Under the pieces are notes generated by a model that saw nothing but the letters and a program-made list of their open reading frames with translations, was not told the DNA's origin and did not search any database. Source: Pararoseomonas sp. SCSIO 73927 (GTDB lineage Bacteria; Pseudomonadota; Alphaproteobacteria; Acetobacterales; Acetobacteraceae). From it: DNA of 64,000 bases. Position 1 is the first letter of the stretch; each line of letters opens with the position of its first letter. This document shows positions 50,275 to 57,972 of this stretch, in pieces. Location of the stretch: contig NZ_CP146232.1 in the NCBI RefSeq assembly GCF_037040815.1, positions 3,442,001-3,506,000 on the forward strand, written 5' to 3'. A program made the translations under genes and the position numbers.

Positions 50275-50722
50275 TCATCGTTACCCGGTGGTGGTCTGCC
50301 CTGTCCCTGAGGATGAGGGGGGCGGCTTCGTGGCTTTTGCCCCTGATCTTCATGGCTGCACTGGTGACGGGGATACTGCTGAAGCTGCTATGGCGGATCT
50401 TAACGCCGCCGTTCTGGAGTGGCTGGACGAGGCTGCGCGTCTTGGGAGGGATGTGCCGGCGCCTGGCTGCACTGGCGACGACTTCGACCGAGATATGAAG
50501 AGGATTAGGAAGCTGATCTCCGCGCAGCGCTCCATGATCAAGGAGCAGCAGGAGAGCCTCAATTCAGCCCGCGCTCAGATCGAGGCACTTACAGAGCAGG
50601 TCGCTACTTTCCTTGAAGGCGATAAGAAAACCGACAAGGCATATCTGCTCAGCTGGGGCGCCGCAGTACCCGGCCATGTGGCAATGCGTCCTCGCAGGCG
50701 TTCGTCCCGCCTGCCCAATTAG
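50267..50722 (+). CDS. hicB: HicB-like antitoxin with coiled-coil C-terminus
   Basis: This 151-residue product has a HicB domain (residues 1-65): YPVVVCPVPEDEGGGFVAFA, PDLHGCTGDGDTAEAAM, ARLGRDVPAP. The usual DNA-binding RHH or HTH domain is not evident. Residues 70-125 instead form a long helix (KLISAQRSMIKEQQESLNSA) with a basic end. Ribosome site GAGG precedes the ATG at 50267. Confidence 0.82.
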   Translation: MADHRYPVVVCPVPEDEGGGFVAFAPDLHGCTGDGDTAEAAMADLNAAVLEWLDEAARLGRDVPAPGCTGDDFDRDMKRIRKLISAQRSMIKEQQESLNSARAQIEALTEQVATFLEGDKKTDKAYLLSWGAAVPGHVAMRPRRRSSRLPN

Positions 50723-50759
50723 GCTGCCCAAAGGCTCGCTGTTGAGGGGGCGACGGTGC

Positions 50760-51056
50760 TTACTCCTGCATCCTACGCCGCCACCGTAAGCGCCCGTCCT
50801 GCGGGCGGCGGTGCTGGCGCAGCGCCCACTCCTCGGCCGGTCCCAGCAGCCAGTCCAGCCGGTTGTGCGAGAGGTCCCGGATGATGGCCTCGACCGTCAC
50901 GCGCGGGACGGCGGCCACGCCGCCGGCGTCGAGAAAGGCCTCCACCCCAGCGTTCATCCGCCCGTTCTCGTCCGCGCCGCGGCCGCCGGCCTCCCGATAG
51001 GCCACTCCCACCGCCTCACGCAGGGCGGTGGACCAGCGCGAGCGCCAGCGGATCAT
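50760..51056 (-). CDS. Hypothetical 98-residue protein
   Basis: The ATG at 51056 overlaps the upstream stop (TGATG). Sequence MIRWRSRWSTALREAVGVAY, GRMNAGVEAFLDAGGVAAVP, VTVEAIIRDLSHNRLDWLLG looks genuine; the C-terminus is Arg-rich. Not recognised. Last gene of a small leftward group (51925 to 50760). Confidence 0.6.
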   Translation of the reverse strand: MIRWRSRWSTALREAVGVAYREAGGRGADENGRMNAGVEAFLDAGGVAAVPRVTVEAIIRDLSHNRLDWLLGPAEEWALRQHRRPQDGRLRWRRRMQE

Positions 51057-51253
51057 GTCGCCCGTCTTCCCCGGCCAAGCGACCAGTTGGTCGACATCCG
51101 CACCTCCGGGTTGGGGACCGTCCAGCAGGCACCGTCCGCGTCCAGGAAGACCACCCACATCAGGTGGGTCTCGGGCCCGTAGTCGATCAGGAATGGCGCG
51201 AGACCGGGCCCCTTCGGCGTCTCCATGGGAAGCGGAGGGTTAAGCTGCAGCAT
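51053..51253 (-). CDS. Small conserved hypothetical protein
   Basis: The ATG at 51253 gives 66 residues: MLQLNPPLPMETPKGPGLAP, FLIDYGPETHLMWVVFLDAD, CWTVPNPEVRMSTNWSLGR. The pattern is that of a small protein recurrent in alphaproteobacterial phages and islands, function unknown. Coupled to the next gene by TGATG. Confidence 0.7.
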   Translation of the reverse strand: MLQLNPPLPMETPKGPGLAPFLIDYGPETHLMWVVFLDADGACWTVPNPEVRMSTNWSLGRGRRAT

Positions 51254-51341
51254 CGAGGGGCTTTCGCGTTGGTGCGGTGCACTTGGGCGGGAATGGCGCT
51301 CCGCAAAGGGGCCGTCCGGGGTCGCCGCCCCACTGCCTAGG

Positions 51342-51593
51342 TCAGGCATGACCAGCGACCGCCGAGGCACCGAGATGGGCCGCGCCACGCACCAGCGCCT
51401 CCCCGATCGTCTCCATCTGCTGCCGGCTGAGTGCTAGGCTCAGCACCTTGCGGCGCCCGTCCAGAGCCGCGGCCTCGTCCGGCGGGTACTCCATCGTCAG
51501 CACAACACCCGACGGACCGACGGCCGTCATCGTCATCTTGGCCAGGGATGGGCAGTACTGCCACTCGTCGGGCGGATCCTTCGTGGCGCTCAT
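51342..51593 (-). CDS. Hypothetical 83-residue protein
   Basis: This product starts inside the stop of the previous gene (ATGA overlap at 51590-51593). Sequence YCPSLAKMTMTAVGPSGVVL, TMEYPPDEAAALDGRRKVLS, LALSRQQMETIGEALVRG suggests a small alpha/beta protein. Not recognised. Confidence 0.6.
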   Translation of the reverse strand: MSATKDPPDEWQYCPSLAKMTMTAVGPSGVVLTMEYPPDEAAALDGRRKVLSLALSRQQMETIGEALVRGAAHLGASAVAGHA

Positions 51594-51925
51594 GCCGCGA
51601 CGGGCTCCTCCAAGGCGCGTCCGAACGCCGCGCTGATCTCGCGCAGACAGACCACGGCGTTCTCGGCCTTACGCTTTTCGGCCTTCTGGCCGCTCTCTAC
51701 CTCGTCCACCGCCTCGGTCGCCTGCTCCGTCGCCTCGGCGAAGCCGTCGCGCAGCTCCTCCAGCCAAGTCTGCACCTGCTCAGGGTCCTCATCGCGGCGG
51801 AGACCGGCGACGATGTTCTCCACCTCCAGCACGCAGCGCTGGGGCGACGGCTCCTTTTGCATGAGACGGGTGATGCGCGTTGCCACCTCCTGCTGGACGG
51901 AGGGGCGCTGGGGCTGCTTGGCCAT
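51590..51925 (-). CDS. Hypothetical 111-residue helical protein
   Basis: First gene of the leftward group. Acidic helical protein: VATRITRLMQKEPSPQRCVL, DEDPEQVQTWLEELRDGFAE, ATEQATEAVDEVESGQKAEK. No family recognised. The 213 bp upstream to 52138 hold only short ORFs and end at the truncated Bug gene. Confidence 0.6.
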   Translation of the reverse strand: MAKQPQRPSVQQEVATRITRLMQKEPSPQRCVLEVENIVAGLRRDEDPEQVQTWLEELRDGFAEATEQATEAVDEVESGQKAEKRKAENAVVCLREISAAFGRALEEPVAA

Positions 51926-52138
51926 GGGTCAGATCCTCGGTTGGGGCCGGGGAGAGGTCGCCGGGGGAGCGGCGGGCATCCTAACCAATGTTCTCTAACT
52001 GTTCCACTTCGATTTCTAGAAGGTGGCGGCACGACAGCCCTGCGCGGTGGCATTCGGAAGCACGATGCCGAACCGGGTAGCTGGCCGGGTAGGATCGTGG
52101 CGAAGCGGCTTAATGCCTAAATGATTTCAGCGTATTAA

Positions 52139-52387
52139 GGCGCCGCATGGTATAGCCAGACCTGGTACGCCATTGCCGCCCCTGGCGGCACGCCGCCCGA
52201 TGTGGTGGCGCGTATCGCCGAGGCGACGCGGGCGGTGCTGGCCGACCCGGCCCTGCGCGCCCGCCTGGGCGAGCTCGGCCTCGCTCCACGCCCGCCCATG
52301 GCGCCGGGGGTGGTGAAGGCGGCGGTGCACCAGGAGATCGGCCGCTGGGCCGAGGTGATCGAGCGCGCGAAGATCGAGCGGCAGTAG
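52139..52387 (+). pseudogene. 5'-truncated Bug-family (TctC) binding protein
   Basis: The open frame begins after a TAA at 52136 without a start codon and encodes only the C-terminal 82 residues: WYAIAAPGGTPPDVVARIAE, TRAVLADPALRARLGELGLA, EIGRWAEVIERAKIERQ. This is the end of a tripartite tricarboxylate transporter binding protein, normally about 320 residues. The missing 5' part is replaced by accessory DNA, making this a likely edge of the island. Confidence 0.8.
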
Positions 52388-52390
52388 GCG

Positions 52391-53086
52391 CTACCCCGCC
52401 AGCGGCTCCAGCCCCGCCGCCACCAGGGCCGGCGCTGCCTCCCCGGAGGCGAGGAAGCGGATCAGCCGCCCTGCGGCCCCGGCGCGATCCGCCGGAAGCC
52501 CGCTGAACGGCGCGGCGCCGAACACGGCGACGGTGCCCACCTCCTCCGGCAGGCGTCCGATCACCTCGATCCCCGGCACGGCCAGAAGCTCGCTCACCTG
52601 CTGCACGGCTAGCGCGGCCTCCCCGCGCGCAACGGGCTCCGCGGTGAAGCCGGCGGGGATCACCCGCGCCTTCGCGTTCACCTCGGCGGCGATCCCGAGC
52701 GTCTCGATCAGCGCCGCGAAGGCGATCCCGCTCGCCCCGCTGCGGGAGTAGACGAGGGAGGGCGCGTCCAGCAGCGCCGCCCGCAGCGCCTCCACCGTCC
52801 CGATCGGCGAGCGCGGCGCCCCCGCCCGAACGGCGAGGCCGATATGCGAGTGGACGAGGTCCACGCGGCCCCCCGCGTCCAGCACGCCCTCCGCTACCAG
52901 CGCGTCCAGCCCCTCCGCCGTCAGGATGGCGGCCTCCGCCCTCTCCCCCGCGCGCACCCGCGCCAGCAGGCCCTGGGTGGGGGAGAAGTCGATCGACACC
53001 TCCATCCCCGCCGCCGCCTCGCAGCGTGGCAGCAGCGCCCGCATGGCGCCCGCGACGGCCAGGGTGGAGAGGACGCGCAGGGTCAC
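52391..53086 (-). CDS. ModA-like substrate-binding protein
   Basis: This 231-residue protein resembles molybdate-type periplasmic binding proteins: LRVLSTLAVAGAMRALLPRC, FSPTQGLLARVRAGERAEAA, IAFAALIETLGI, and GEAALAVQQVSELLAVPGIE. No signal peptide is visible, so it may act in the cytoplasm or use a missed start. Overlaps the dehydrogenase gene's stop by ATGA. Confidence 0.8.
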   Translation of the reverse strand: MTLRVLSTLAVAGAMRALLPRCEAAAGMEVSIDFSPTQGLLARVRAGERAEAAILTAEGLDALVAEGVLDAGGRVDLVHSHIGLAVRAGAPRSPIGTVEALRAALLDAPSLVYSRSGASGIAFAALIETLGIAAEVNAKARVIPAGFTAEPVARGEAALAVQQVSELLAVPGIEVIGRLPEEVGTVAVFGAAPFSGLPADRAGAAGRLIRFLASGEAAPALVAAGLEPLAG

Positions 53087-53985
53087 CCCTCCACGCCCGA
53101 CAGCTCCGCCACCAGCGCGCCGAGGGAAGCGGAATCCATTCCCCCGCGGCCGCTGTTCACCAGCGCCTCCAGCATCTGCGCCACCACGGCGGTGGTGGGC
53201 GCGAAGACCCCGTGGTCCCGCATGGCGGAGAGGGAAAGCCGCGTGTCCTTGCGCATCAGCTCCGCCCGGAAGCCCGGCTGAAAGGTGCCCTCAATGATGC
53301 GCTTCGCGTGGTTCTCCAGCACGAAGGAGCGGGCGGAGCCGCCCATCAGCGCCTGGCGCATCGCCGCCGGGTCCAGCCCCGCCTTGCGCCCCAGCGCCAA
53401 CGCCTCCGAAACCGCCAGCACACCGGCCGCGACGAGGAGCTGGTTGGCCGACTTGCAGACCTGCCCGGCGCCGGGCGGACCGAGATGGGTCAGCGTCTTC
53501 CCCACCGCCTCCAGGAAAGGTCGTGCCGCCTCGAAGGCGGCCGCGTCGCCGCCGATCATGAGGGTCAGCGTGCCGTCCCGCGCGCCGGCCGGACCGCCGC
53601 TCACGGGGCTGTCCAGCAGGTGCGCGCCGCGCTCCTCCAGCAGCCGCTTCGCGAAGCCCGCCGTGGGCGCCGCCGCGATCGTGCTGAAGTCGATCACCAC
53701 CGTGCCCGGCGCCACGCCCTCCGCCACGCCGCCCGGGCCAAAGAGAACGGCCTCCACATCCGGCGTGTCGGGAAGGCAGAGCCCGACGCAAACAGCGCCG
53801 CGCGCGGCCTCGGCCGGGCTGGCCGCCCATGTCGCGCCCACGGCCTCCAGCGCCTCCGCCTTGCCGCGGCTGCGGTTGCCCACCGACAGCCTGAACCCGG
53901 CTTTGGCGATGTTGGCGGCCATGGAGGCCCCCATGACGCCGAGCCCGACGAAGGCGACCTGTGCGGGCGGAGAGATGGTGTCCAA
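53083..53985 (-). CDS. 3-hydroxyisobutyrate dehydrogenase-type NAD(P)-dependent oxidoreductase
   Basis: This 300-residue product starts at TTG (53985), seven bases after AGGA; no ATG or GTG fits. The Rossmann motif is VAFVGLGVMGASMAANIAKA. The family signature around DSPVSGGPAGARDGTLTLMI is followed by GxGxVCKSANQLL with the catalytic Lys. It reduces or oxidises beta-hydroxyacids. It lies in a leftward catabolic cluster with Bug, LDH2 and RraA genes, pointing to hydroxy-acid catabolism. Confidence 0.9.
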   Translation of the reverse strand: MDTISPPAQVAFVGLGVMGASMAANIAKAGFRLSVGNRSRGKAEALEAVGATWAASPAEAARGAVCVGLCLPDTPDVEAVLFGPGGVAEGVAPGTVVIDFSTIAAAPTAGFAKRLLEERGAHLLDSPVSGGPAGARDGTLTLMIGGDAAAFEAARPFLEAVGKTLTHLGPPGAGQVCKSANQLLVAAGVLAVSEALALGRKAGLDPAAMRQALMGGSARSFVLENHAKRIIEGTFQPGFRAELMRKDTRLSLSAMRDHGVFAPTTAVVAQMLEALVNSGRGGMDSASLGALVAELSGVEG

Positions 53986-53987
53986 AG

Positions 53988-54956
53988 TCAGGTCCTCTTG
54001 ATGGCGGCGCGGACGGAGTCGAGCAGCCGGTCCATGGAGAGCTGGAAGTCCGCGCCGTTGGCATAGCCGTCGGCCTCGCCCAGGCGCTCCATGAAGCGCT
54101 GCCAGGTCGGGGTCTGCATCCCCTGGCGGAAGCGGTCGTGCAGGTAGGTGACCATCTCGTCCGCCATGCCGGCGGGGCCGACCCAGCCCTTCATGTTGTC
54201 CGCCACGATGTCGTAGCCGAGTTCCCGCAGCGTGGGCACGTCCGGATAGGCCTTGGCCCGCGCCTCGGAGGCGACGGCGAGCGCCTTCAGCGCGCCGGAG
54301 CTCACCTGGTCGCCCAGCTCGTCGGTCGCGTTGATGTTCAGCTGCGTCAGCCCCTGGATCAGCGCCTGCAGGGCCGGTCCGCCGCCATTGTAGGGCACGT
54401 GCAGGAACTCCACGCCCACCGCGCGCTCCAGCAGGATGAAAATGGAGTGCGACAGCGTGCCGATGCCGGCCGAGCCGTGCGCCACCTCGCCCGGCTTCGC
54501 CTTGGCCGCCGCCATGGCCGCCGCGAAATCGGCGTAGGTCGGATTTGCCCCGCCCTTGCAGGACAGCACGTGCCCGTTCCGCGTCAGCCGGATCACCGCA
54601 CGGAAGGACTTCTTCGGGTCGTAGGGCACGTCGCGGAAGGCGGGGAGGGAGGTGCTCTCGCTGCCGCCATGCATCACCAGCGTGTGCCCGTCCGGCGCCG
54701 CGCGCGCCACGAACTCCGCCCCCAGCGCCCCGCCCGCGCCGGGGCGGTTCACCACCACCATCGGCACGGGGATGATGCCGGAGCACGCCTCGGCGATGGT
54801 GCGGGCGATGATGTCGCTGCCCCCGCCCGGCGCGTAGCCGACGATGAGCTGGATCGGCCGGCTGGGCTGCCAGGCGCCGATCTGCTGCGCATAGGCCGGG
54901 GCGGCGAGCGCCGCGCCCGCTGCCCCAAGCAAACTCCGGCGGTTGATCCGCTCCAT
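53988..54956 (-). CDS. Bug-family tripartite tricarboxylate transporter binding protein
   Basis: This 322-residue product starts with a Tat/Sec-like signal (MERINRRSLLGAAGAALAAP). Bug features: QLIVGYAPGGGSDIIARTIA, VVVNRPGAGGALGAEFVARA, GSAGIGTLSHS and FLHVPYNGGGPALQAL. It probably captures a carboxylic acid in the periplasm. Membrane subunits TctA/TctB are not nearby. Gene spacing to the dehydrogenase is two bases. Confidence 0.92.
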   Translation of the reverse strand: MERINRRSLLGAAGAALAAPAYAQQIGAWQPSRPIQLIVGYAPGGGSDIIARTIAEACSGIIPVPMVVVNRPGAGGALGAEFVARAAPDGHTLVMHGGSESTSLPAFRDVPYDPKKSFRAVIRLTRNGHVLSCKGGANPTYADFAAAMAAAKAKPGEVAHGSAGIGTLSHSIFILLERAVGVEFLHVPYNGGGPALQALIQGLTQLNINATDELGDQVSSGALKALAVASEARAKAYPDVPTLRELGYDIVADNMKGWVGPAGMADEMVTYLHDRFRQGMQTPTWQRFMERLGEADGYANGADFQLSMDRLLDSVRAAIKRT

Positions 54957-54987
54957 CTTGTGCCTCCTCCTGGTCGTCCTGTGCGTG

Positions 54988-56079
54988 TCAGTCGTCGCTG
55001 AGCGCGTATTCCGCGCCCGAGCGCGCGCAGATGTCGCGGACGTGCCTCTCCAGCGTCGGCGGCACGGGGATGCCGTCCTGCAGGCGCCGCTCGCGCTCAT
55101 GCGCCTCCGGGTCGCCGCCCACCAGCACGGGCTTCGCGGGATCGGCGGGCGGCGTGGTGCGCAGCACGTCGATCATCGCGTCCATGTCGTCCTCGAACCC
55201 GCCCTCCGGCCGGAAGGCGCGAGGGTCGATCGCCAGGAAAAAGTGGCCCACATCGTCCGGGTCGCCCGGCTTGCGCTGGGGGTTGCGGATCGGCCCGAAT
55301 GCCGCGCCCGTCAGCGTGCCGGAGAGGACCTGCACCATCACGCCCAGGCCGTAGCCCTTGTGCCCGCCCGTCACCTCCGCCCCGCCCAGCGGCGTTACGC
55401 CGCCACCCGGCTCCTTGAAGATGATCTCCATGGCGCGGGCGGAATCGGTGATGGGGTTCCCCGCCTCGTCCACCACCCATCCCTCCGGGATCGGCTTCCC
55501 GTTCAGGTCGTAGACCTTCACCTTGTTCGCCGCGACGGTGGTGGAGGAGATGTCCAGCACGAAGGGCCGGTTCCGCAGCGCCGGCGCCGCGAAGGCGATG
55601 GGGTTCGCGCCCAGCAGCGGCAGCGTGCCGCGCGTGGGCACCATCAGCACCGTGCGCGCGGAGGAGGTGATCATGCCGATCACCCCCGCATCCGTCGCGA
55701 TGCGCGCATAGTGCCCGGCCGCGCCGAAATGGTGGGAGTTGCGCACGCCCACCGCGCCGATCCCGGCCGCCTTCGCCTTCTCCACTGCCAGCCGCATCGC
55801 GAAATCGGCGTTGGGGTGGCCGAGATTGGCGCCGCCATCCACCAGCGCCGTCGCCGCCGCGTCCAGCAGCACCTTCGGCCGCGCGGCGAGGTCGAGCTGC
55901 CCGGCGTTGCGGAAGGTCTCGTACATCATCAGCATCGACAGCCCGTGGCTGTCGATGCCCATGAGGTCCGTCTCCACCATCGCTTCCGCGGTGGTGGCGG
56001 CCATGTCCTCCGCCATGCCCCAGGCATGGAGGACGTTGAGGATCTGGCGCCGGACCCGCTCGGCCGGAACCAGCCTCAC
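54988..56079 (-). CDS. Malate/L-lactate dehydrogenase family (LDH2) oxidoreductase
   Basis: This 363-residue product starts at GTG (56079), overlapping the RraA stop (GTGA). LDH2 family features: ETDLMGIDSHGLSMLMMYET, VGVRNSHHFGAAGHYARIA, GANPIAFAAPALRNRPFVLD, then HKGYGLGVMVQVLSGTLTGA. NAD(P)-dependent oxidation of a 2-hydroxyacid is expected. Confidence 0.92.
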   Translation of the reverse strand: MRLVPAERVRRQILNVLHAWGMAEDMAATTAEAMVETDLMGIDSHGLSMLMMYETFRNAGQLDLAARPKVLLDAAATALVDGGANLGHPNADFAMRLAVEKAKAAGIGAVGVRNSHHFGAAGHYARIATDAGVIGMITSSARTVLMVPTRGTLPLLGANPIAFAAPALRNRPFVLDISSTTVAANKVKVYDLNGKPIPEGWVVDEAGNPITDSARAMEIIFKEPGGGVTPLGGAEVTGGHKGYGLGVMVQVLSGTLTGAAFGPIRNPQRKPGDPDDVGHFFLAIDPRAFRPEGGFEDDMDAMIDVLRTTPPADPAKPVLVGGDPEAHERERRLQDGIPVPPTLERHVRDICARSGAEYALSDD

Positions 56080-56753
56080 TTGGAGACGGCCACGCCCTTG
56101 CCGGCCAGCGTCTCCTCGACCCAGCCGCGAACCCAGCCGCCGCCCCGGATGGCCGCGGTGGTCTCCCCCTCCTTCGCCGCGTGCTTCTCGGCCGCGTCCA
56201 GCACCGCCGCCGCCTCGGCGCGGGGGATCACCACCACCCCGTCCTCGTCCGCCGCGATCAGGTCGCCCGGCATCACCACCTGCCCGCCGCAGGCCACGGG
56301 GTAGCCGATCTCGCCCGGCCCGTCCTTGTAGGGGCCGGCCGGCGTCGCGCCCCGCGCCCAGACCCCGATGTCCATCTTGCGAATGCCGTCCAGGTCGCGC
56401 ACCGCGCCGTCGATCACCAGGGCGCCAACGCCGCGCTTTTCCGCGTGGCCGATCATCAGGTCGCCCGCGAGGGCGATGTTCAGGTCCCCAGCCCCGTCGC
56501 AGACGATCACCTCGCCCGGCCGCGCCAGGTCGATCGCCCGGTGCAGGAACAGGTTGTCGCCCGGCCGCGCCTTCACCGTCAGCGCCGCGCCCACGATGGT
56601 CCGGCGCCCGCCATAGGCGAGGAAGCCGCCGCGCATTGCCTGCAGCCGGTTCATCACGTCGCCGATATTCGCCACCGGCAGCTTCGCCGCGCGCGCGATC
56701 AGCGCGGCGTCGGCCTCGGGGCGAGACTCCGCGATCCGTAGCCCGATGGTCAT
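56076..56753 (-). CDS. RraA-family aldolase / demethylmenaquinone methyltransferase-like
   Basis: This 225-residue product has the RraA/HMG-aldolase fold: LPVANIGDVMNRLQAMRGGF, GAALTVKARPGDNLFLHRAI, VIDGAVRDLDGIRKMDIGVW with the metal-binding D, and PGDLIAADEDGVVVIPRAEA. Such proteins cleave 4-hydroxy-4-methyl-2-oxoglutarate or oxaloacetate. First gene of the leftward catabolic cluster, divergent from the Bug gene at 56946. Confidence 0.9.
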   Translation of the reverse strand: MTIGLRIAESRPEADAALIARAAKLPVANIGDVMNRLQAMRGGFLAYGGRRTIVGAALTVKARPGDNLFLHRAIDLARPGEVIVCDGAGDLNIALAGDLMIGHAEKRGVGALVIDGAVRDLDGIRKMDIGVWARGATPAGPYKDGPGEIGYPVACGGQVVMPGDLIAADEDGVVVIPRAEAAAVLDAAEKHAAKEGETTAAIRGGGWVRGWVEETLAGKGVAVSK

Positions 56754-56945
56754 GCGGTACGCACTCCTGCAGCGCCGGCCCCGCCGGCGGGAATGGGGGA
56801 GAGAACGCGCCCTCGTGATGCGGGGTAGGCGTGCAAGTCGGGCGTTTCTCTCCGGGCCGTCTTGGCGGCGGCGCGGAGGATCGGCACGATCGCCCGGCTT
56901 GGCAAGCCGCCATCCCGAGAAGATGGACGGCCGAGGAGAACGTCC

Positions 56946-57917
56946 GTGACGCAGCCCATCCTGACGCGCCGCCGCCTCGGCGCCGCGGCCGCCCTCGCCG
57001 GCCTTTCCGCCGCGCGCCCCGCCCGCGCCGCCTGGCCGGAGCGCCCGGTCACCCTCATCGTGGCCTTTCCCGCCGGGGGCGGCACGGACGTGGCCGCGCG
57101 CACCCTGGCCCGCTTCATGGAGAAGCAGCTCGGCCAATCCATCGTGGTGCTGAACCGCGGCGGCGCGGGCGGGGAAATCGGCTGGTCCGAGATGGCCCGC
57201 GCCGCGCCGGACGGCTACACGATCGGCTTCATCAACACGCCCAACATCGTCAGCATCCCGATCGAGCGGCAGGCGCGCTACAAGCTGGAGGACTTCGCGC
57301 CGGTCGCCAACGTGGTCGACGATCCCGGCGCCTTCCTCGTGCCCCCCAACAGCCCCTTCCGGACGCTGAGCGACCTCGTCGCCTTCGCGAAGGGGAAGCC
57401 GGACGAGGTGACCTATGCCACCACCGGCATCGGCTCGGACGATCACCTCGCCGCCCTGGCCTTCGCGCGCCAGGCCGGCATCAGCCTCACCCACGTGCCC
57501 TTCGCCGGCGCGGCGCCCGTGCGCAACGCCCTCATCGGCCGGCAGGTCGCCATGGCCAGCATGAACATCGGCGAGGGCATCACCGACATGCGCCAGGGCC
57601 AACTCCGCTGCCTCGGCCAGATGGGCGAGGCGCGCTGGGCGGAGGCCCAGGACACCCCGACCTTCCGCGAGCAGGGCTTCGACGTGGTCCAGGGCTCGAT
57701 GCGCGGCCTGGCCGCCCCGGCCGGCGTGCCTGGCGCCGTCCTCACCCGCATCGCCGAGGCCGCGAAGGCCGCGATGGAGGACCCGGAGTTCCGCCAGATC
57801 GCCTCGCAGCAGGCCCTGCCGCTGCGGTTCCTGGGGCCTGAGGAGTACCGCGCCTCCCTGCTCACCCTGCGCGGACAGTTGACGGATCTCTGGAAGGCCC
57901 ATCCCTGGAAGGAGTAG
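56946..57917 (+). CDS. Bug-family tripartite tricarboxylate transporter binding protein
   Basis: This 323-residue product starts at GTG (56946) after GAGGAGAACGTCC. Signal peptide TRRRLGAAAALAGLSAARPA is followed by the Bug core: VTLIVAFPAGGGTDVAARTL, LNRGGAGGEIGWSEMARAAP, THVPFAGAAPVRNALIGRQV. It is the second intact Bug protein in the cluster and diverges from the RraA operon, so substrate-linked regulation is possible. Confidence 0.92.
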   Translation: MTQPILTRRRLGAAAALAGLSAARPARAAWPERPVTLIVAFPAGGGTDVAARTLARFMEKQLGQSIVVLNRGGAGGEIGWSEMARAAPDGYTIGFINTPNIVSIPIERQARYKLEDFAPVANVVDDPGAFLVPPNSPFRTLSDLVAFAKGKPDEVTYATTGIGSDDHLAALAFARQAGISLTHVPFAGAAPVRNALIGRQVAMASMNIGEGITDMRQGQLRCLGQMGEARWAEAQDTPTFREQGFDVVQGSMRGLAAPAGVPGAVLTRIAEAAKAAMEDPEFRQIASQQALPLRFLGPEEYRASLLTLRGQLTDLWKAHPWKE

Positions 57918-57927
57918 GGCAGGGAAC

Positions 57928-57957
57928 CGCCGGGGGAGGCGGTCCTCCCCCGGCGGA
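57928..57957. terminator. Strong bidirectional terminator hairpin
   Basis: CCGCCGGGGGAGG (57928-57940) pairs perfectly over 13 bp with 57945-57957 across a 4-base loop. It lies between the convergent Bug and aminopeptidase genes. Confidence 0.75.
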
Positions 57958-57972
57958 TCCCCCGCGCGCTTC

